A stretch of 64,000 nucleotides of DNA, taken from Hordeum vulgare subsp. vulgare. Taxonomy: Eukaryota; Streptophyta; Magnoliopsida; Poales; Poaceae. Position numbers and translations under genes: made by a program. The DNA is taken from the NCBI RefSeq assembly GCF_904849725.1, contig NC_058520.1, positions 346,515,670 through 346,579,669 on the forward strand, in the 5' to 3' direction. Shown in pieces: positions 57,789 through 64,000 of this stretch (positions within the stretch are counted from its first letter, which is position 1; each line of letters starts with the position of its first letter). The notes under the pieces are model-generated. The model was given only the letters and a program-made list of their open reading frames with translations. It was not told the origin of the DNA and ran no database searches.

Positions 57789-58901
57789 CTATTCATCATG
57801 CAACAGTTATAACACGGAGAGATATGTAACTAGCTCCAGTTCGTCAATGTAATGTAGGCATGTATTCCGTATGTAGTCATACGTGCTTAGGGAAAAGAAC
57901 TTGCATGACATCTATTGTCCATCCCTCCCGTGGCAGCGGGGTCCTAATGGAAACTACGGGATATTAAGGTTCTCCTTTTAATAAAGAACCGGACCAACGC
58001 ATTAACACTTGGTGAATACATGAACTCATACTATGGTCATCTCCGGGAGTGGTTCTGGCTATTGTCACTCCGGGGTTGCCGGGTCATAACACATAGTAGG
58101 TGACTACAACTTGCAAGATAGGATCAAGAACACACATATATTGGCGACAACATAATAGGTTCATATCTGAAATCATGGCACTCGGGCCCTAGTGACAAGC
58201 ATTAAGCATGGCAAAGTAGTAGGAACATCGATCTCAGAACATAGTGGATACTAGGGATCAATCCCCTCAACACTAACTCGATTACATGATAGATCTCATC
58301 CAAACCATCACCCTCCAAGAAGCCTATGATGAGATTACTCATGAACGGTGAAGAGCATCATGGAATTAGCGATGAAGGAAGGTTGATGATGACGACGGCG
58401 ACGATTTCCCCTCTGTGGTGCCCGGAACGGACTCCAGATCTGCCCTTCAGAGGAAGAATGGGAGGTGGCGGCGCCTCCGTATCGTAAAACGCGATGAACT
58501 CTTCTTCTTGATTTTTTCCGGATGAAAGAGGCTAAATAGACGTGAGATTGGAGGCGGTGAGGCAACATGGGCCCCACAAGCCTGCCACGCGTGGCCAGGG
58601 GGGCCGCGCCTGGTGGGCTTGTGGGCACCACGCTCCACCTCCTCCGTTGATTCTTGCGCCAGTATTTTTTATATATTCCACAAAAATTCTTCGTAAATTT
58701 CCAGGTCATTCTGAGAACTTTTCTTTCTGTGCAAAAACAACACCATGGCAATTCTGCTGAAAACAACGTTAGTCCAGGTTAGTTCCATTCAAATCATGCA
58801 AATTAGAGTCCAAAACACGGGGCAAAAGAGTTTGGAAAAGTAGATACGATGGAGACGTATCACCGCCCAGCACGTAAAGCCAGCTGATGCCGCGATCAGC
58901 C

Positions 58902-58916
58902 CCACGGTGGGCGCCA
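58902..58916 (-). other. RLG-2 primer-binding site
   Basis: On the minus strand TGGCGCCCACCGTGG follows the LTR end by two bases. This is the common primer site of plant Tat-type Gypsy elements. I do not assign the tRNA with certainty. Confidence 0.7.
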
Positions 58917-58918
58917 GG

Positions 58919-59985
58919 TGTCGGTGAATACTCACAACATATGCCATGGGTAGGCTAAAGTAGGTGAGAACCGAAGTGGCAACGGAGGGCGCTGGGGGCG
59001 AGGTTGGTACAAGCATGGAACGCACGATGTACCCACGTTCAGGGCTCTCCGTAGAGATAATACCCCTAGTCCCGCCGGAGTGTATGATGTATATGGATGA
59101 GATTACAAGGTTGCTACTAGAGCTGTATTGTGGAGGAGGAAGAAGGGAGCAGTCGGCTCGTCTCTACCTCTCCTATGTGGTTGGTGTATGTGTGTGTGAT
59201 CTGTTGTCCGACCCTCTGCATGGAGGGGGCGAGGGGTTTTATAGACGAACCCCCCGGCCTACAATATGAATAAAGGGTACAAGAGTGGGACCCGGCTGGC
59301 AGCCTCGCTCGCTGGCCAGGGGGCCCACGAGGGTCTTGTCTTGTCGCTTGAGGGCCCCACCAGCTGCGAGGTCCCGTATGGCTGTGGGACCCACCGGCTA
59401 GCCAATGGGGCTCTCGCGTAAGGTCGACGCAGGACACATATGGTACGTTCGGCGTCGTCCCGCGAGATTCATCATGGGTAGACGGTACGGCCGCCTCCAC
59501 TTTTCCCACGCCGAGTGCAGTAACGGAGTGGGAGTTTGACGGCTGACACTATGCTGGGTGATGGATCAGAGTCGGGGGAGGTCAGCGGCGTGGCCGTCGA
59601 TGCTGGTACCCGCCATGCACTCCGATCCAGTACCTTTGCTGATGCGTAGCCACCTTTAATCATAGGGTCTCGTCATGACCTACGATCTGTTGTCACTTGA
59701 GATCCCCGTCCGGCTAGCCCGCTTGGCTAGCCGGCTTGGGCATGGCCGCCTCGTTCCTAGCCGGCTAGCTTGGCCTAGGCGGCCACGAAGAGGTAGCCGT
59801 CTCGCTTCTAGCTGGCAGGTGCTGCCTGGCCGGCCAGAGAGTTGGTCATCTCGCCCCCTAGCCAGTAGGTGTCGCCTAGCTGGCCACAGGACTTGGGCCT
59901 TGCAGAATGGTTCTTGGTCATTCCTTTGGTGCTGGAGATAAAGGAGCATTCTCACTGATCCTACCCCGGGGTTACCCCCCCGACA
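58919..59985 (-). repeat. RLG-2 5' LTR
   Basis: 1067 bp, partner of 15530-16594, with differences such as GCTGGGGGCG against GCTGGTGGCG and a small indel. Ends CCCCCGACA before the GTGAT duplication. Confidence 0.9.
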
Positions 59986-59990
59986 GTGAT

Positions 59991-61431
59991 GGTGGTGGAG
60001 CTACTGTGGTAGGGCTTCGCCGTACCATACCGAACTAGCTACACGGTGTCACAAACTAGTGGAGGGAGAGAGCGTTGCGCCTTGACTTGAGGTCTAAAAA
60101 GCCTCTCTCACCTCCACTATATATAGGAGGGAGGGGAGGGGTGGTTCCCTAGGGACAAGCCCTAGGGTTCGGCCGACGCAAGGAGAGGAGGAGGAGTCCT
60201 CCTCCAATATGGTTTGGAGGAGGAGGCCCATTCCCCAATTTGGTTTGGCCCCACCCTCCTCTCCTTCTTCCCTTCGGACAAATAGGCGTCCTTGGGCTGG
60301 CCACCAGCCAACCAATGGCTGGTGCGCCACCCTTTGGCCTCTTTGGTTCCCTCCCGGGTGAGTGGCTCGTCCCGGTGGAACTTTGGAACCCATTTGTCAC
60401 TATCGGTACTTTACTCGTAATGCCCAAAATCCTTCCGGAAGCCAAATGGACACTTCCTATATATCAATCTTCATCTCTGAACCATGCCGGAAACCCTCGT
60501 GACGTCCGGGATCTCATCAGGGACCCTGAACAACATTCGGTTACCAACATCAATAATTCAACTATACCGAAACAGCACCGAACCTTAAGTGTGCAGACCC
60601 TGCGGGTTCGAGAACTATGTAGAAATGGCCGAGACACTCCACAGTCAATATCCAATAGCGGTACCTAGATGTCCACATTGGATCCTACATATTCTATGAA
60701 GATCTTTATTGGTTGAACCTCTATGTCAACAATTTAGTTAATCATGTATAACATTCCCTTTGTCCTTCGGTATGTTATTTGCCCGAGATTCGATCGTCGG
60801 TATCTCTATACCTATTTCAATATCGTTACAGGCAAGTATCTTTACTCGTTCCATAATACAAAATCTCATGGCTAACTATTTAGTCACATTGCTTGCAAGG
60901 CTTGTTTGTGATGTTGTATTATCGAGTGGGCCCTGAGATACCTCTCCGTCATACGGAGTGACAAATCCCAGTCTTGATCCATGCTAACTCAACGGACACC
61001 TTCGGAGATACCTGTAGAGCACCTTTATAGTCACCCAGTTACGTTGCGATGTTTGATACACACAAGGCATTCCTCCGGTGTCAGTGAGTTACATGATCTC
61101 ATGGTCATAGGAATGTATACTTGACATGCAGAAAATAGTAGCAATAAAATAACACAATCACATGCTACGTTCATAGTTTGGGTCTTGTCCATCACATCAT
61201 TCTCCCGTTATCAAGTGACAACACTTCTCTATGCCTAGGAAACCTTAACCATCTTTGATCAACGAGATAGTCAACTAGAGGCTTACTAGGGACAGTGTTT
61301 TGTCTATGTATCCATACATGTATTTGTGTTTCCATTCAATAGAATTCTAGCATTGATAGTAAATGATTATCTTGAAACATGAAATATAATTATTATTATT
61401 TCATTATTGCCTCCAGGGCATATTTTCAACA
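59991..61431 (-). repeat. RLC-3 3' LTR, proximal part
   Basis: In minus sense it starts TGTTGAAAATATGCCC at 61431. TATATATAG-type TATA sequence lies near 60116-60125. The remaining end of this LTR is at 15198-15529. Small frames inside (for example 60094-60668) are LTR sequence. Confidence 0.87.
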
Positions 61432-61481
61432 GTCTCCCACTTGCACTAGAGTCAATAATCTAGCTTCACATCACTCGTGAT

Positions 61482-62434
61482 TTACAATGTAACGAATCTA
61501 ACACCCATACAGTTCTGGTGTTGATCATGTTTTGCTCGTGGAACAGGCTTAGTCAACGGGTGTGCAACATTCAGATCCATGTGCACTTTACAAATATTTA
61601 TGTCCTCCTCCTTGATGTAATCGCAGATGGCACTGAAGCATCGTTTTATGTGTCTGGTCCTCTTGTGAAACCATGGTTCCTTGGCTAGAGCAATGACACC
61701 AGTGTTGTCACACAACAGATTTATCGGATCCAATGCACTTGGCACAACTCCAAGATCTGTCATGAACTGCTTCATCCAAACACCCTGTTTAGCCGCCTCC
61801 GAGGCAGCTATGTATTCCGCTTCGCATGTAGAATCAGCTACGACGCTCTACTTGTAACTTCACCAGCTTACCGCACCCCCATTGAGAATAAATATGTATC
61901 CGGTTTGTGACTTAGAGTCATCCGGATTAGTGTCGAAGCTTGCATCGACGTAACCCTTTACGACGAGCTCTTTGTCACCTCCATAAATGAGAAACATTTC
62001 CTTAGTCCTTTTCAGGTACTTCAGAATATTCTTGCCCGTTGTCGAGTGCTCCATTCGTGGATTACTTTGAAACCTTCCTACCATACTTATGGCAAGGCTG
62101 ATATCAGGTCTTGTGCATAGCATTGCATACATGATAGACCCTATGGACTATGGCTGAAGCATAGGGGACGACACTCATCTTTTCTCTATCTTCTGCAATC
62201 ACTCGGCATTGAGTCTTACTCAACTTTATACCTTGTAACACAAGCAAGAACCCTTTCTTGAATTTTTTACATTTTGAACTTCTTCAAAATATTATCAAGG
62301 TATGTGCTCTGTGAAAGTCCTATCAAGCATCTTGATCTATCTCTATAGATCTTGATGCCTAATATGTAAGCAGCTTCTCCCGGGTCCTTCATTGAAAAAC
62401 TTTTATTCAAGTAATCCTTTACGCTTCCCAAAAG
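61482..62434 (-). pseudogene. RLC-3 RNase H and RT tail
   Basis: 61860-62132 encodes LCTRPDISLAISMVGRFQ and the start of RNase H (KGYVDASFDTNPDDSK with its Asp). 61482-61775 encodes the RNase H end (LLCDNTGVIALAK, HPLTKPVPRAKH). The parts lie in different frames, with stops between 61780-61860 and 62135-62434. Confidence 0.82.
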
Positions 62435-62893
62435 TTATATATTGTTTCCAATCAGCAATATGTCATCCACATATAATATTAGAAACCCTATGGAGCTCCC
62501 ACTCACTTTCTTGTAAATACAAGCTTCTCCAAAAACTTGTATAAACCCAAACGCCTTGATCACCTCATCAAAGCGTTGATTCCAACTCCGAGATGCTTGC
62601 ACCAGTCCATGAATGGATCGATGGAGTTTGCATACTTTGTCAACATTCTCTGAATCGACAAAACCTTCCGGTTGCATCATATACAACTCTTCCTTAAGAA
62701 ACCCGTTAAGGAATGATGTTTTAACATCCATCTGCCAAATTTCATAATTGAAAAATGCATCTATTGCTAACATGATTCTGACGGGATTAAGCATCACTGC
62801 GGGTGAGAAAGTCTCATCATAGTCAACTCCTTGAACTTGTGAAAAACCCTTTGCCACAAGTCGAGCTTTGTAGATGGTCACATTACCGTCCAC
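62435..62893 (-). pseudogene. RLC-3 reverse transcriptase core
   Basis: Open for 152 codons: ARLVAKGFSQVQGVDYDETF, WQMDVKTSFLNG with the first catalytic Asp, and YVDDILL with the catalytic pair. Flanking segments are broken by stops, so this is a fragment of a Copia polyprotein. Confidence 0.87.
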
Positions 62894-62986
62894 GCCCGTC
62901 TTCTTCTTAAAGATCTGTTTGTTCTAAATGGCATTTCTCCCTTCAGGGAATACTTCCAAAGTCCATACTTTGTTTCCATACATAGA

Positions 62987-64000
62987 TCATATCTCGGATT
63001 TCATGGCCTCTAACCATTTGTTGGAATCCGGGACCACCATTGCTTCTCCATAGCTCGTAGGTTCATTGTTGTCTAACAACATGATTGATACGATAGGATT
63101 ACCGTACCACTCAGGAGCAGTACGTGCCCTTGTCGACCTACGAGGTCCGATAGAAACTTGATCTGAAGTTTCATGATCATCATCATTAGCTTCCTCTACA
63201 ACTGGCGTAGCTTCGGTGGAAACTTCTTTCTGTCCTACGCTGCCATATAGTTTAAGCAAAGGTTCTACAACCTCATCAAGTTCTATCTTCCTGCCACTCA
63301 ATTCTTTCGAGAGAAACTATTTCTCAAGAAATTCTCCGTTTTTAGTGACAATCACTTTGCCTTCGGATATGAGATAGAAGGTGTACCCAACTGTCTCTTT
63401 TGGGTATCTTATGAAGACACACCTTTCCGCTTTGGGTTCCAGCTTTTCAAGGTGAAGGTTTTTGACATAAGCATCACATCCCCAAACTTTAAGAAACGAC
63501 AACTTTGGCTTCTTGCCATACCACTGTTCATATGGTGTCGTCTCAACGGATTTTGATGGTGCCCTATTTATAGTGAATGCAGTTGTGTCCAATGCATAGC
63601 CCCAAAATGATAACAGCAACTCGGTAAGAGACATCATAGAACTCGCAATATCTAATAAAGTATGATTGCGACGTTCGGACACACCATTACATTGTGGTGT
63701 TCCAGGCAGTGTCAACTGTGAAACAATTCCATGCTGTCTTAAGTGAGCACCAAACTCGTAACTCAGATACTCACCTCCTCGATCAGATTATAGGAATTTG
63801 ATCTTCTTCTTACGATGATTTTGAACTTCGCTCTGAAATTGCTTGAACTTTTCAAACGTTTCAGACTTGTGCTTCATTAAGTAAATATAACCACATCTAC
63901 TCAAATCATCAGTGAAGGTGAGAAAATAACGATATCCACCGAGCGTCTCTATGCTCATTTGTTCGCACACATCAGTATGTATGATCTCCAACAAGTCACT
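62987..64000 (-). pseudogene. RLC-3 integrase and linker, partial at window edge
   Basis: 63788-63994 encodes the integrase core start (IIHTDVCEQM...LTFTDDLSRCGYIYLMKHKSE). 63317-63715 encodes the segment with the catalytic Glu (NGVSERRNHTLLD) and the domain end. 62987-63301 is the linker (RRSTRARTAPEWYGNP). Stops separate the pieces, for example near 63785. The element continues beyond the window. Confidence 0.83.

Larger units (their letters stand above)
55891..58862 (-). mobile_element. Solo LTR-E (Gypsy, minus orientation), containing LTR-d
   Basis: On the minus strand it starts TGATACGTCTCCATCGTATC at 58862 and ends TGTGGGTTATCA at 55891. The duplication CCGCC is perfect (55886-55890, 58863-58867). 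Without LTR-d it is about 1.4 kb. It lies in the RLG-2 leader between the primer site and gag. The sequence resembles LTRs I associate with Fatima/Sabrina-like Triticeae Gypsy families; the name is uncertain. Confidence 0.9.
15530..59985 (-). mobile_element. RLG-2: Tat/Retand-like Gypsy retrotransposon with antisense gene
   Basis: LTRs at 15530-16594 and 58919-59985 start TGTCGGTGAATACTC and end CCCCCGACA. The target duplication GTGAT is perfect (15525-15529 and 59986-59990). Genes read on the minus strand: primer site near 58902-58916, gag, protease, RT, two RNase H regions, integrase, then toward the 3' LTR an oppositely oriented extra gene (17146-29587). Without nested insertions the element is about 14 kb. 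The two LTRs differ visibly by substitutions and a short indel near 15718/59105, so this is an older insertion than RLC-1. The order RT, RNase H, second RNase H, integrase, plus an antisense extra frame, fits the Tat lineage. Confidence 0.9.
15198..64000 (-). mobile_element. RLC-3: Angela/BARE-like Copia element, outermost host, partial
   Basis: On the minus strand the 3' LTR starts TGTTGAAAATATGCCC at 61431, runs left to 59991, is interrupted by RLG-2, and resumes at 15529 to end at 15198. The spliced LTR is about 1773 bp, close to RLC-1 (1810) and RLC-2 (1767). Preceding it in minus sense is the purine tract GCAAGTGGGAGAC and a broken Copia polyprotein at 61482-64000. The 5' part of the element is outside the window. 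The outer target duplication cannot be checked; the left flank is TTTTA (15193-15197). Confidence 0.87.

Overview
The window is repeat-dominated plant DNA, almost certainly from a Triticeae grass (wheat, Aegilops, barley or rye group). Copia LTRs begin TGTTGGAAATATGCCC and are about 1.8 kb, as in the Angela/BARE/WIS group. Several Gypsy elements have LTRs beginning TGATACGTC and a tRNA-Asp-type primer site. A Stowaway-type MITE has CTCCCTCCGT ends. I found no intact cellular gene, no rRNA or tRNA gene and no CRISPR array. Family names are recalled, not searched.

Layout. Positions 1-3638 are AT-rich intergenic DNA with a 392-bp Mariner/Stowaway-like element. Positions 3639-10930 hold RLG-1, a Gypsy element with both LTRs but only gag and protease remnants. 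Positions 10931-12300 hold a GC-rich, gene-like low-copy segment with a minus-strand TATA box. Positions 12400-14300 hold two small DNA-transposon derivatives and a 62-bp tandem duplication. Positions 14311-15197 are an LTR-like fragment, cut at its right edge by the nested cluster that fills the rest of the window.

Nested cluster (15198-64000). The outer element is RLC-3, a Copia element on the minus strand running off the right edge. Its 3' LTR (15198-15529 plus 59991-61431) is split by RLG-2, a Tat/Retand-like Gypsy on the minus strand (15530-59985, target duplication GTGAT). RLG-2 carries gag, protease, RT, two RNase H regions and integrase, plus an antisense intron-containing extra gene. 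RLG-2 was hit three times: RLC-1 (Copia, 17530-26145, CGTCG) inside the antisense gene; RLG-3 (Gypsy gag-pro only, 36715-55755, GACTC) inside the gag N-terminus; and solo LTR-E (55891-58862, CCGCC, minus orientation) in the leader. RLG-3's 5' LTR contains solo LTR-b (37577-48534, TGACC), which contains RLC-2 (Copia, 38335 to about 47736). LTR-E contains solo LTR-d (56240-57788). The stack is therefore five insertions deep, or six with the fragment at 14311-15197.

How the parts work together. These elements encode capsid (gag), protease, integrase and RT/RNase H for copying themselves through RNA. Only RLG-2 keeps a long uninterrupted RT-to-integrase frame. RLG-1 and RLG-3 have no RT or integrase and would depend on partners, yet both keep the same long 3' non-coding module with a hairpin. 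RLC-1 has nearly identical LTRs around a badly decayed interior, which suggests it moved recently using proteins supplied in trans.
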